Positions 17,107 to 25,906 of a stretch of 64,000 nt of DNA are shown here, in pieces. Both the position numbers and the translations under genes were made by a program. The DNA is from SYOC01 sp964441775 (GTDB taxonomy: Bacteria; Desulfobacterota; Binatia; Bin18). Where the stretch lies: contig CAYTVL010000002.1 in assembly GCA_964441775.1 (NCBI GenBank), positions 124,001 to 188,000 on the forward strand, in the 5' to 3' direction. The notes beneath the pieces are model-generated. The model did no database searches, was not told the DNA's origin, and saw only the letters and a program-made list of their open reading frames with translations. Position 1 is the stretch's first letter. Every line of letters begins with the position of its first letter.

Positions 17107-18435
17107 CTACAAAGTATAGGAATTTTCGCCGTGCTGAGAGAGATCGAGGCCAGCGAATTCGTCGTCTTCGTCAACTCTCAGACCGATGGTTGCGTCCACG
17201 ATCTTCAACAAGACAAAAGCCCCAATAGCGCAGTACACTAATGTCGCTCCAGTCGCGATTAACTGGGTCACAAGCTGTCCAGGATTGCCGAGCAGCAGTC
17301 CATCAGCGCCCGCGGAGTTCACCGCCTTTGACGCAAACACACCAGTGAGAAGCGCGCCGGTGATGCCGCCCACGCAGTGAACGCCCACCACGTCGAGGGA
17401 GTCGTCATAGCCGAATTTATGCTTCAGATTACAGGCGAAGAAACAGAACACGCCTCCAGCGGCGCCAACCGCGATCGAAGAAAGCGGGCTGACAAAACCA
17501 GACGCCGGCGTAATTGCCACAAGTCCGGCCACCGCGCCGCTTGCGGCCCCAAGCACAGTTGGTTTTCCTCTCACCGCCCATTCGGTGAACATCCACGCCA
17601 AGGCTGCCGCGGCAGTTGCCGTGTTGGTGGCTACGAAGGCGCTTGTGGCCAATGCTCCTGAACTCAAAGCGCTACCGGCATTGAAACCGAACCAACCCAC
17701 CCACAGTAACGCAGCGCCGACGACCGTAAACGGTAAATTATGGGGAGGCATCGGTTCGTGGGGATAGCCAATTCGTTTGCCCATCACGATTGCCGCCATC
17801 AGAGCCGAAATCCCCGAGCTAATATGGACCACTGTCCCGCCGGCAAAATCTAAGGCTCCCATGCCGCCGTTCGTGCCCAGCCAACCGCCTTTGCCCCATA
17901 CCCAGTGCGCAAGCGGATCGTACACAAAGGTTGCCCACAGGAGGGTGAAGACGAGGAAGGCGCTGAATTTCATGCGTTCCGCGATCGCTCCAGTGATGAG
18001 AGCCGGCGTAATGATGGCAAACATGGCTTGGTAAATCATGAACGTTTGATGCGGAATGGTCGGTGCATAATCAGGGTTTGGCACACCTTCGACCCCGATC
18101 AAGCCCAGCCAATCAAGACCCCCGACGACTCCTCCATGGTCTGGACCAAAAGCCAAGGTATAGCCCCACAGTACCCACTGCACGCTGATGAGCGCAATCA
18201 GCACGAAACTTTGCATGATGGTGGCTAGACTATTTTTTCGGCGAACCAGTCCGCCGTAGAAAAGCGCAAGTCCTGGTGCGGTCATCATGAGGACAAGCGC
18301 CGAGGAGGTGAGCATCCAAGCTGTGTCTCCCGTATTAATTTGACTTGCTTCCTCCGCCCATGTGTGTCCTGCTGTAATGGCGATGGCTCCCGCACATCCA
18401 AGAACAGCAAGAAGACCGACCCTCAAACGATGCAT
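17107..18435 (-). CDS. amtB: Ammonium transporter (Amt family)
   Basis: The 442-aa product carries a signal peptide (GHTWA cleavage) and the eleven-helix Amt fold. Seen are DTAWMLTSSALVLMMTAPGLALFYGGLVRRKN, GGTVVHISSGISALMAAIVMGKR and the C-terminal HKFGYDDSLDVVGVHCVGGITGALLTG, with both pore His residues of the family (VHISSG and VGVH regions). I chose ATG 18435, which has GGGAGGGG upstream. It imports NH4+/NH3. No glnK/PII gene is adjacent, which is unusual for this family, and I could not find a sigma-54 promoter in front of it. Confidence 0.93.
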   Translation of the reverse strand: MHRLRVGLLAVLGCAGAIAITAGHTWAEEASQINTGDTAWMLTSSALVLMMTAPGLALFYGGLVRRKNSLATIMQSFVLIALISVQWVLWGYTLAFGPDHGGVVGGLDWLGLIGVEGVPNPDYAPTIPHQTFMIYQAMFAIITPALITGAIAERMKFSAFLVFTLLWATFVYDPLAHWVWGKGGWLGTNGGMGALDFAGGTVVHISSGISALMAAIVMGKRIGYPHEPMPPHNLPFTVVGAALLWVGWFGFNAGSALSSGALATSAFVATNTATAAAALAWMFTEWAVRGKPTVLGAASGAVAGLVAITPASGFVSPLSSIAVGAAGGVFCFFACNLKHKFGYDDSLDVVGVHCVGGITGALLTGVFASKAVNSAGADGLLLGNPGQLVTQLIATGATLVYCAIGAFVLLKIVDATIGLRVDEDDEFAGLDLSQHGENSYTL

Positions 18436-18692
18436 GATTGCCCCTCCCACAGAAAAAATAGCGCAATGACTCGGCGAGTTATCGCGGTTTGTAGAAGAGA
18501 GCAAGGTCAATGCCACAGCCAACTGCATGTTTTTCGTTGCAGAATTACCGATTGAGGCAAGGTCACACAACGATGTGATGCCCGGATTCTAAGCATTGCT
18601 AGGTTTTTGGGCAGAAAAGAAAGGAAGCGTGGGACTTGAGAAATAATTCCCGCCCCAAGCTCTTCCCCTGGAGATCGGTCTTTGACGCCGTG

Positions 18693-19961
18693 TTATTGAG
18701 GAGACCAGAACGCGACATGGCCGTCAGCTAACGATTTCGGTTTTGCCTGAGCAATCGCGTCAACTATGTATACTGTCGGATTTTGCAGACCATCGAGCGG
18801 GCGCACCTCCGCACCTACCGCACCGGCAAAAACAAAATGCTTGCTATCTGGAGACCAGAGCCGATGGGATAAAGCATATTGGTCGAAGTACTGGAAAATC
18901 AGCAGCAAGGGGCGAGAAGGAACGAAGTCGACGACATCGTAAGTACGGCCGTCTTGCACATTGGCCACTGCCCATGCCCAGAGATCAGTTCCAAGTTTAC
19001 GTTTCGCATACAGAATGTGCGCCCCGTCCGGAGACCAAAAATAAGCTGCAAAATGGTCTTTCACGAGAGTGCGAGTTTTTCCTGAAGGAACGTCAATGAG
19101 TTTGAGTTCTTCGAGTAAAGGATCTCCGACAAACGAACTCGTCGCAACCGCGAGAACGGGTTGAGTGGGTGACCATTCTATAGCGATCCTCAGAGGCAAA
19201 GCGCCAAGCGATTTTGGCGAGCTGCCATCCGCCATCGCAATGGTAATCTGCGATTGCTCTTTGTTTTTCATTTGATTGCCGTAGGCTAGCCAGTGGCCAT
19301 CGTTTGACCACGAAGGCGGACCAAAAGCCGCTGGGTCTCGAGTAACAAGCTGTCGCTTTCCGCTCCCAATATCGATAACACTAACGGAGTGACCCTCCTT
19401 GGCTTCTGGATCACCACCTGCATGAGCGAGTAACGCTTGCCCGTCCATGCGCCAATGGAAATAGAACGGCGCCCCTTGGGCTACTGTTTTGGGTTTTTGC
19501 TTTCCCTCTACTGGCCATACTCCTACAGAAAACGCTCCTGGACCGCCCAGCAGAACGGCAAGATGTTGATTGTTCGGGGCCCAGTAGGCATAGATCGGTC
19601 GCAATCCTGGCTCTTCGTATGCATGGAGCACTTGGGCGCTGTGGACGTCAAAAATGTACAACCCATCCGTAGGGCCATGTTCTCCATTGTTGACACGAAA
19701 GCAAGCGACACGGGAGCCATCGGGGGACCACACCGGCCAACTATAGAATTCTTGTCCCGTAGTTCGCTGTTGAGGGGAGAAGGCGATCGTCTGGAGTATT
19801 TCTCCAGAAGCCAGTTTTCGCTTGCCTTCACCAGTTGGTTGTATAACGTACAGCTCGCCTTCGTCATTGATGTACGCGATGAGATTGGTGTTCGCTGCGA
19901 CGGTATGACAGGAGAGGATAACACTGAGGACAAGCCAACAGGACCACATAGTAACATACAT
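18693..19961 (-). CDS. TolB-like beta-propeller protein, exported
   Basis: The 422-aa product has an N-terminal signal sequence (MYVTMWSCWLVLSVILS) and several TolB/WD40-like PD40 repeats (WPVWSPDGSRVACFRV, YFWSPDGAHILYAKRK, WSPDSKHFVFAGAVG). A periplasmic or surface six-bladed propeller is expected; the function is unknown. ATG 19961 has GGGGGAG upstream; an earlier ATG at 20000 is in frame. It is divergent from the hopanoid operon and lacks tol-pal neighbours, so it is not tolB itself. Confidence 0.72.
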   Translation of the reverse strand: MYVTMWSCWLVLSVILSCHTVAANTNLIAYINDEGELYVIQPTGEGKRKLASGEILQTIAFSPQQRTTGQEFYSWPVWSPDGSRVACFRVNNGEHGPTDGLYIFDVHSAQVLHAYEEPGLRPIYAYWAPNNQHLAVLLGGPGAFSVGVWPVEGKQKPKTVAQGAPFYFHWRMDGQALLAHAGGDPEAKEGHSVSVIDIGSGKRQLVTRDPAAFGPPSWSNDGHWLAYGNQMKNKEQSQITIAMADGSSPKSLGALPLRIAIEWSPTQPVLAVATSSFVGDPLLEELKLIDVPSGKTRTLVKDHFAAYFWSPDGAHILYAKRKLGTDLWAWAVANVQDGRTYDVVDFVPSRPLLLIFQYFDQYALSHRLWSPDSKHFVFAGAVGAEVRPLDGLQNPTVYIVDAIAQAKPKSLADGHVAFWSPQ

Positions 19962-20039
19962 AAATAATAATCTCCCCCACTTCTTCTCCGACGATACCAA
20001 AGTTTCTGTGTTGACGAAACCGTTGAGTCATTCGGTGCG

Positions 20040-20068
20040 TTGACAGTCTTCAACGGACGCTTTATATA
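20040..20068 (+). promoter_or_regulatory. Sigma-70 promoter of the hopanoid operon
   Basis: TTGACA (20040-20045), a 17-base spacer and TATATA (20063-20068) lie about 90 bp before the squalene-hopene cyclase start. The start of transcription is expected near 20075, which rules out the in-frame GTG at 20069 as start codon. Confidence 0.65.
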
Positions 20069-20100
20069 GTGAATCGTTCCAGTAGAGGGACACACGTGAC

Positions 20101-20128
20101 GGGGGTGAGGAATCACCTCCCTTTTTTT
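20101..20128 (+). terminator. Intrinsic terminator inside the shc leader (candidate attenuator)
   Basis: GGGGGTGA-GGAA-TCACCTCC is an 8-bp stem (one G-U pair) with a GNRA-type loop followed by seven T. It lies between the promoter and the start codon of shc, and no rightward gene ends upstream of it. It is therefore a candidate transcription attenuator. Confidence 0.6.
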
Positions 20129-20137
20129 ACCCACTGC

Positions 20138-20153
20138 CTGACCGATCGGTTAG
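20138..20153. promoter_or_regulatory. TetR-type palindrome just before the shc start codon
   Basis: CTGACCGATCGGTTAG has a perfect 10-bp core (ACCGATCGGT) and only one mismatch over 16 bp. The shape matches operators bound by many TetR-family repressors. It overlaps the ribosome-binding region of shc, 5 bases before the ATG. Confidence 0.45.
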
Positions 20154-20158
20154 TGAGT

Positions 20159-22153
20159 ATGGCGGTGAGGCTGGAGAGCCAGGACGTGGCCGGAGAAGTA
20201 GCGCAAGTTTCCTCTTCCATAACGCCTAGCAGAGACGAGTTCTTACACGGCGTTGACCGTGCTATCGCAAAAGCCCAAGCCTATTCTTTGCGTGAGCAGC
20301 AGCCGGAGGGATATTGGTATTATCCCCTTGAGGCCAATGCCACCATGGATGCGGAATATATCTTCTTCAATTATTTCGTAGGGCGAGTGGATGAACACAA
20401 ACACAAACGCATCTGTGAACATCTGCTGACCGTACAGAACGAAGAGGGCGCCTGGCCTCTCTTCTATAAAGGCCCTGGTCATCTTGGAAACACGCTCGAA
20501 GCCTATTTTGCGCTCAAACTCACTGGCTACGAGGCTACGCACCCTGCGTTGACAAAAGCAAGAGAATTCATTCTTGCCAAAGGAGGGCTCGCGCAGGCTC
20601 CTGTGTTTACCCGTATTTTCCTCGCCTATTTTGGGCAATTCCCTTGGCGTGGCGTCCCGGCCATCCCCGTCGAACTCGTGCTATTGCCGAATTGGTTTCC
20701 CATTAATATCTATGAGATGTCAAGCTGGGCGCGAGGAACCGTTGTTCCTTTAAGTACGATCTTGGCCCATCGCCCTTATATTCCTATCCCGAAAGAATGC
20801 GGTGTTGCTGAACTTTGGAAAGAAGCGCCCGAACATGCGGATCTAAGTTTTCCGCGAACTTCCGGGAGACTCTCGTGGGAGAATTTTTTCGTCGAGGTCG
20901 ACCATCTGCTGAAGTTCCTAGGCAAGAGTCCTGTGAAGCCCCTGAGACCGCGCGCGCTCCGCAAAGCTGAACGGTGGGTGCTCGATCACCAAGACGTGAA
21001 TGGCGGTTGGGGAGGCATCCAACCGGCGATGCTGAACTCGGTCATGGCGCTCCATAGCTTGGGCTATCCTCACGATCATCCAGCGATGGTGAAGGGAATT
21101 CAAACGATAGAAGACTTTCTCATGGAGTCAGGTGGCCAGTTGTTTTTTCAGCCGTGCGTTTCTCCAGTGTGGGACACGGTCTGGGCAGTGAAATCGCTTC
21201 TCGATTCGGGGTTCCCGAATGATCATCCTCTTGTTGTGAAAGCGGCGGATTGGGTCATTGACCAACAAATTTTTAAGACTGGAGACTGGCAAATCAAGAA
21301 TTCCTCTTTGGAGCCTGGCGGGTGGGCATTTGAGTTTGCCAATGATTGGTATCCCGATGTTGACGATTCTGCGGTGATTCTCTACACGCTCAAACGAGTC
21401 AAAGGCTTGGATGAAAAGAAAAAAGACCGCGCCTTGGCCTGGGGGCTGAATTGGACGCTGGGCATGCAAAGCCGCAACGGCGGCTGGGGCGCGTTTGACA
21501 CGGACAACACGCTGGGGCTATGGAACCAGATGCCATTTGGTGACATGAAAGCGATGATTGATCCTCCCACGGCTGACCTCGCGGGTCGTTTGCTGGAGAT
21601 GATGGGCGTCTTTGGATACAGCACCGAATTTGGGCGCGCCCGTCACGCACTACGATTCCTCCAAGGGGAGCAAGAAGAAGACGGTTCCTGGTGGGGGCGC
21701 TGGGGCGTGAATTACCTTTACGGCACGTGGTCAGTACTCATGGGGTTGCGGGAAATTGGCGAGGACCTCAATCGGCTGTATGTACGCCGAGCAATTAGCT
21801 GGTTGAAGGATCGACAAAATTCAGATGGCGGATGGGGCGAAGATTGCCTTTCCTATTGGGACCAGAGCAGAGCAGGGAAGGGTGAGAGCACTCCCTCGCA
21901 AACCGCTTGGGCGTTGATGGGGCTGCTTGCTGGAGAAGATGAGATTAGTCCCGCCGTGTTGCGCGGCGTGCAATATCTCTTGACGGAACAGGATTCTGCT
22001 GGGTCGTGGCCTGAACATCTGTTTACGGGGACAGGTTTTCCTCAGCATTTTTATTTGCGCTACTATGGGTATAGCCAATATTTTCCTCTGATGGCGCTCG
22101 GACAATTTCGCAGTCGTATGCATACACAGATTCGTCCACAAAATCTTGCGTGA
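20159..22153 (+). CDS. shc: Squalene-hopene cyclase
   Basis: The 664-aa product folds squalene into hopene/hopanol, the core of hopanoid lipids, at the inner membrane. The catalytic DXDD motif is present (DVDD, residues 400-403), and several QW repeats are visible (QPEGYWYYPLE, QDVNGGWGG, QSRNGGWGAFD, QNSDGGWGED, QDSAGSWPE). The length fits the family. I chose ATG 20159; its ribosome site is weak (TAGTGAG) and overlaps the palindrome. It heads an operon with yjbQ, dxr and a presqualene diphosphate synthase. Confidence 0.95.
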   Translation: MAVRLESQDVAGEVAQVSSSITPSRDEFLHGVDRAIAKAQAYSLREQQPEGYWYYPLEANATMDAEYIFFNYFVGRVDEHKHKRICEHLLTVQNEEGAWPLFYKGPGHLGNTLEAYFALKLTGYEATHPALTKAREFILAKGGLAQAPVFTRIFLAYFGQFPWRGVPAIPVELVLLPNWFPINIYEMSSWARGTVVPLSTILAHRPYIPIPKECGVAELWKEAPEHADLSFPRTSGRLSWENFFVEVDHLLKFLGKSPVKPLRPRALRKAERWVLDHQDVNGGWGGIQPAMLNSVMALHSLGYPHDHPAMVKGIQTIEDFLMESGGQLFFQPCVSPVWDTVWAVKSLLDSGFPNDHPLVVKAADWVIDQQIFKTGDWQIKNSSLEPGGWAFEFANDWYPDVDDSAVILYTLKRVKGLDEKKKDRALAWGLNWTLGMQSRNGGWGAFDTDNTLGLWNQMPFGDMKAMIDPPTADLAGRLLEMMGVFGYSTEFGRARHALRFLQGEQEEDGSWWGRWGVNYLYGTWSVLMGLREIGEDLNRLYVRRAISWLKDRQNSDGGWGEDCLSYWDQSRAGKGESTPSQTAWALMGLLAGEDEISPAVLRGVQYLLTEQDSAGSWPEHLFTGTGFPQHFYLRYYGYSQYFPLMALGQFRSRMHTQIRPQNLA

Positions 22154-22191
22154 ATTTTGGCGGAGTATGAGGTGGAGGAAGGAGTTGTTCT

Positions 22192-22689
22192 ATGTTAATA
22201 AAATCAAAAACTATCACGGTAGACACCGGACAGCGGGTTAAGTTGTTTGATCTCACGGATGACGTCAGGAGATTTCTGGCTGAGTCCGGCGTTTGGAATG
22301 GCATGGGTGTGGTGTCAACCCTCCATACGACAACTGGGATCTTCTTTACTGAAGTGCAAGATGCGCTATGGGATGATGTTGAAACTTTTCTGCAGAAAGT
22401 TGTGGCTGACCGTGTCGGGTATAAGCATAATGATCCCCGGTTTTCCGACTGTGATCGGGCGAATGCTGCTGCTCATTTGCGCGCTATCCTCTTAGGTGGG
22501 TCGCTCGCGTTGCAAGTGGAAGAAGGTCGTTTGGTGCTCGGGCAATTTCAACGCATCATTTTTGCCGAACTTGACGGCCCCCGTTCCCGTTCGATACGCA
22601 TGCAATTCATGGGAGAGCATGGTGTGGCGATGCACCACCGGGAGGCGAGTGAACGTCTCTCTGTGACGCATGAAGAGGGGTTACAGTGA
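22192..22689 (+). CDS. yjbQ: YjbQ/UPF0047 family protein
   Basis: The 165-aa product belongs to the YjbQ family, some members of which show thiamine-phosphate synthase activity in genetic tests. The signatures are STLHTTTGIFFTE, NAAAHLRAILLGGSLALQ and LGQFQRIIFAELDGPR, with the conserved His of HTTTG and AAHLR. ATG 22192 has GAAGGAG upstream. The stop overlaps the dxr start (GTGA), so the two genes are translationally coupled. Confidence 0.88.
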   Translation: MLIKSKTITVDTGQRVKLFDLTDDVRRFLAESGVWNGMGVVSTLHTTTGIFFTEVQDALWDDVETFLQKVVADRVGYKHNDPRFSDCDRANAAAHLRAILLGGSLALQVEEGRLVLGQFQRIIFAELDGPRSRSIRMQFMGEHGVAMHHREASERLSVTHEEGLQ

Positions 22690-23867
22690 AAACACTGTCC
22701 GTCCTTGGATCGACCGGGTCGATAGGCGTGTCTACGCTGTCAATCGTAGAACGTTTTCCTGAACAGTTTCGAGTTGTGGCTCTTGCCGCCGGAAAAAATC
22801 TGGCGAAACTCAAGGAACAGGTCATTCTCTTTCGACCGGAAGTGGTGTCGCTGAGCAGCGAAGCCGATGCAAAGGATCTGCGCGCTCAATTGCCTGACTT
22901 TCGCGGTGAAATTCTTTGGGGAGAGCATGGGCTTGAGGCTGTGGCGACACACTCTGACTCCGAAATGGTCATAGCCGCGTTAGTCGGTGCTGCTGGTTTA
23001 CCCCCGACGCTCTCCGCTATTCGCGCTCGCAAAACGATTGCGCTGGCTAATAAAGAGGCGCTGGTGATTTCGGGCGAACTCATGACGCGCGAAGCGAAGT
23101 CGTACGACGTTAACATTCTTCCGGTTGACAGCGAACATAATGCGATCTTTCAAGCATTACACGGTCATCAACGGACGCAAGTGAAGCGCATTATCCTGAC
23201 GGCTTCTGGAGGTCCATTTCTACAGCGTCCAGCTCACGAGCTAGCTGAAGTGAGCATCGCGGATGCGCTGAAACATCCGACCTGGAAAATGGGCAGTAAG
23301 ATTACCATTGATTCCGCCACATTGATGAACAAAGGGCTTGAGGTCATCGAGGCGCGCTGGCTTTTTGACGTACCGCCCGAACAGGTGTCCGTCATTGTCC
23401 ATCCCCAGAGTATCGTGCACTCCATGGTAGAGTATATAGATGGCTCGGTGCTCGCCCAACTTGGCATTCCCGATATGGTGATTCCTATCTCATACATCCT
23501 TGCCTATCCGGAACGACTACCGCTTCCCCATCTTCCCTCGTTGGACTTAGCCGCAGCGGCGCAGTTAACTTTTTTTCAACCAGACTTTGCGAAGTTTCCT
23601 TGTCTCAGGTTGGCGTACGATGCTCTGCGTTACGGAGACACGTATCCAGCCGTGCTCAATGCCGCCAATGAAATCGCGGTGGGGAATTTTCTCGCTGGAC
23701 GGATACGCTTTACTGATATTGCCGCGCTGAACGAACAAGTCTTGTCGAAGCACGTTTCTGAGCGCGTCACGAAGCTCGACGATTTGTTAGAAGCTGATCG
23801 ATGGGCGCGCGTGCAAGCGCAAGTTGCGCTCAATCGTATGCAGCCGCGAGCGGTTGCGTCTGCCTAA
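22686..23867 (+). CDS. dxr: 1-deoxy-D-xylulose 5-phosphate reductoisomerase
   Basis: The 393-aa product catalyses the first committed step of the MEP isoprenoid pathway (DXP to 2-C-methyl-D-erythritol 4-phosphate with NADPH). Seen are the NADPH loop GSTGSIG near the N-terminus, LANKEALVISG, PVDSEHNAIFQAL (metal ligands), LTASGGPFL and KGLEVIEARWLF. The start is GTG 22686 overlapping yjbQ. Its place between hopanoid genes couples precursor supply to hopanoid synthesis. Confidence 0.96.
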   Translation: MKTLSVLGSTGSIGVSTLSIVERFPEQFRVVALAAGKNLAKLKEQVILFRPEVVSLSSEADAKDLRAQLPDFRGEILWGEHGLEAVATHSDSEMVIAALVGAAGLPPTLSAIRARKTIALANKEALVISGELMTREAKSYDVNILPVDSEHNAIFQALHGHQRTQVKRIILTASGGPFLQRPAHELAEVSIADALKHPTWKMGSKITIDSATLMNKGLEVIEARWLFDVPPEQVSVIVHPQSIVHSMVEYIDGSVLAQLGIPDMVIPISYILAYPERLPLPHLPSLDLAAAAQLTFFQPDFAKFPCLRLAYDALRYGDTYPAVLNAANEIAVGNFLAGRIRFTDIAALNEQVLSKHVSERVTKLDDLLEADRWARVQAQVALNRMQPRAVASA

Positions 23868-23894
23868 CATTTCTATGAGAGGAGATAGCGGTTT

Positions 23895-24854
23895 GTGAGA
23901 CAGGGGGAGGGTGAACATGTGGCGGATGAACTCTTTCCTCTTACGAGCCAAGCAACTGCCGGGACCCTTGCGGATGCGTATGCCTATTGTCATCGGGTAA
24001 CGCAAAAAAGCTCCTCGAATTTCTATCACGCCTTTCGCCTACTGTCGGCTGAACGCTACGATGCCCTTTGTGCATTCTACGCCTTTTGCCGATTTATGGA
24101 TGATATTGCTGATCAGGTTGAGCTAGCGAAATCTGGCGCTCCAGAAGAACAGCCGTTGAGCCGGAAGGAACGCTTGACCCTTCTTCTCAACATCTGGAGA
24201 GAAGAAGTGCAGAAATGTTACGCTGGAACTGCGCGTCACCCCATCTCCCTTGCATTGTCTGATGCTGTGCACCGCTTTCCCATAGAACACGAACATTTGA
24301 CTGGAATCATCGATGGGGTTGAGATGGATTTGCATCGCAACCGCTATGTCTCCTTTGAGGAGCTGTATACTTATTGTTATCACGTTGCTTCGCTTGTTGG
24401 CTTGGTCTGCATTGAAATCTTCGGTTATCGGAATCCGACTGCGCGAGAGTATGCGATCAATTTAGGCATTGCCTTTCAATTGACAAATATCATCCGTGAT
24501 GTTGCGGAAGACGCGCAGCGTGATCGGATTTATCTCCCCTTAGAAGATCTCCAGCGGTTTGGCTATGCAGAAGAGGAACTGCTTCATCATGTCTATAACA
24601 CTGCCTTCGTCCGTTTGATGTCTTTTGAAGGTGTTCGCGCTCGCGACTTCTATAAGCGGGCAATGTCATACCTTGCTGCTGAGGATCGACGCACGTTAGT
24701 CGCGGCTGAGGCTATGCGTCTGATTTATAGTCGATTGCTGGATAAATTAGAGGCGAAGCGCTTTCAGGTGTTTGGTCCCCGGGTCTCATTAACGACGCCG
24801 GGGAAAATTGGTCTCGCCCTCACTGCTTGGGTGCGAGGTCGGTTGTTTTTTTAA
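23895..24854 (+). CDS. hpnD: Squalene/phytoene synthase family, presqualene diphosphate synthase (HpnD type)
   Basis: The 319-aa product has both Asp-rich prenyl-diphosphate motifs (FMDDIADQVE near residue 65, and NIIRDVAEDAQRDRIYLP near 200) and the substrate region YCYHVASLVGLVCIEIFG. It should join two farnesyl diphosphates to presqualene diphosphate as the entry to squalene. HpnC could look alike; the assignment to HpnD is from overall resemblance. The partner oxidoreductase HpnE is not in the window. The start is GTG 23895 preceded by GAGGAGA. Confidence 0.85.
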   Translation: MRQGEGEHVADELFPLTSQATAGTLADAYAYCHRVTQKSSSNFYHAFRLLSAERYDALCAFYAFCRFMDDIADQVELAKSGAPEEQPLSRKERLTLLLNIWREEVQKCYAGTARHPISLALSDAVHRFPIEHEHLTGIIDGVEMDLHRNRYVSFEELYTYCYHVASLVGLVCIEIFGYRNPTAREYAINLGIAFQLTNIIRDVAEDAQRDRIYLPLEDLQRFGYAEEELLHHVYNTAFVRLMSFEGVRARDFYKRAMSYLAAEDRRTLVAAEAMRLIYSRLLDKLEAKRFQVFGPRVSLTTPGKIGLALTAWVRGRLFF

Positions 24855-24896
24855 ATTGCGCTTTATGATCAGTCAGGAAGTACCGATACCGGCGGC

Positions 24897-25112
24897 ATGG
24901 ATATGAAGAAGATCCGCCACTTCGTGTGTGGTTTTGTGTGTGGAGCTGCTGGTGTTTACTGGTATACTTTTTCCGCGGAAGAGACCTTGAGGCAAGTTGT
25001 AGCTTGGTTAGAGAACGTCGCTGATGAATATCGTGCGACTCATGACGTCCCGCAAGTTGATACCGGATGGGGATCCCACCGCAAGAAAAATGAAGAACAG
25101 AATAGCTTATGA
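24897..25112 (+). CDS. Small membrane protein, unknown
   Basis: A 71-codon frame follows hpnD after 42 bp in the same direction. It has two Lys, then a hydrophobic stretch (FVCGFVCGAAGVYWYTF) that could span the membrane, followed by a polar acidic tail. The ribosome site is weak. It might be the last gene of the hopanoid operon or chance; I do not recognise it. Confidence 0.4.
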   Translation: MDMKKIRHFVCGFVCGAAGVYWYTFSAEETLRQVVAWLENVADEYRATHDVPQVDTGWGSHRKKNEEQNSL

Positions 25113-25199
25113 GTGTTATCGAGAAGAATGGGGTGCTCCGCCTGAGCGCTTTTTCAGCAACAATCAGACGGAGCAATTAATAGGCAGAACATTCGGAGA

Positions 25200-25613
25200 T
25201 TAAGCAACCGCTCGGAGCTTTTTCCCGTTGCTGCGGGAACAATTGACTACCCCTTCATTATCCGGCAGAAACTCAGCAATGTTCGTCTTGCTGTAACGAG
25301 ACCCGGGAAAGAGCGAACGGATAGCAAACGCTACTTGCCCCATTAGCCGCTTGACCCCTGGAGTTTTCTCCGCCTCGCTGATCGGTTCTAAGCGAATAAT
25401 CGCTCCATCCGGCTTCTTACATACTTGGAAGAAAAATTGTTGTTTCTTCCCCGGCTCGATCACTAAGGCTTCGAGCAGCAGCTTGCTGCAATCCGTGTTG
25501 ATGTAGTATTCGCTGACTCTTTTAATACCGTCTGGATCGCGGAGAAACATCTCTGGTCGGCGAATGACGATCTGGCGCAGGTCAATAGGTCCTTCAATTG
25601 TGACGTTTGGCAT
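25200..25613 (-). CDS. Conserved-looking hypothetical protein
   Basis: The 137-aa frame has a good ribosome site (AAGGAGAG) and normal codon use. The product is soluble, with strands around LLLEALVIEPGKKQQFFFQVCKKPDGAIIRLEPI and a basic C-terminus. It lies alone between the hopanoid operon and ribB. I do not recognise a family. Confidence 0.6.
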   Translation of the reverse strand: MPNVTIEGPIDLRQIVIRRPEMFLRDPDGIKRVSEYYINTDCSKLLLEALVIEPGKKQQFFFQVCKKPDGAIIRLEPISEAEKTPGVKRLMGQVAFAIRSLFPGSRYSKTNIAEFLPDNEGVVNCSRSNGKKLRAVA

Positions 25614-25906
25614 TCATGCTCTCCTTGAAGAGAAGGCAGGAAGTGAAAAGCATCTTTTCACTGCATCCTGCGTGAAGATTCCCTTCGAAAACTATATCCC
25701 GGAGGGTCAGAATATACGGGCCCTCTGCTGACTGTGAGTATTGTCTTATTTACCTCTCTCGGGGCGTACGGTCAAGTCGCAAAATAAAAAGAAGCCTTTT
25801 TTATTAGAAAGCTGATACTTCTTCGTGCTACTTTACAGTGGGCCAAACAACGGGGTATAGGTGAACAAGCTCGCCAATACGACCAAGCTGAAGAATGAGG
25901 CGTGTT
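25614..25906. other. Divergent intergenic region before ribB
   Basis: The region is A+T-rich near 25780-25815 and holds a GAGGG...CCCTC inverted repeat near 25704-25727. The conserved bases of an FMN riboswitch are not present. It must carry the promoters of the flanking divergent genes, which I cannot place with confidence. Confidence 0.4.

Noticed and set aside
20069..20158. N-terminal extension of squalene-hopene cyclase
   Set aside because: The GTG at 20069 lies at the -10 box of the promoter and the extension would translate the terminator and palindrome.
25614..25906. FMN riboswitch before ribB
   Set aside because: The conserved FMN-element bases are missing.
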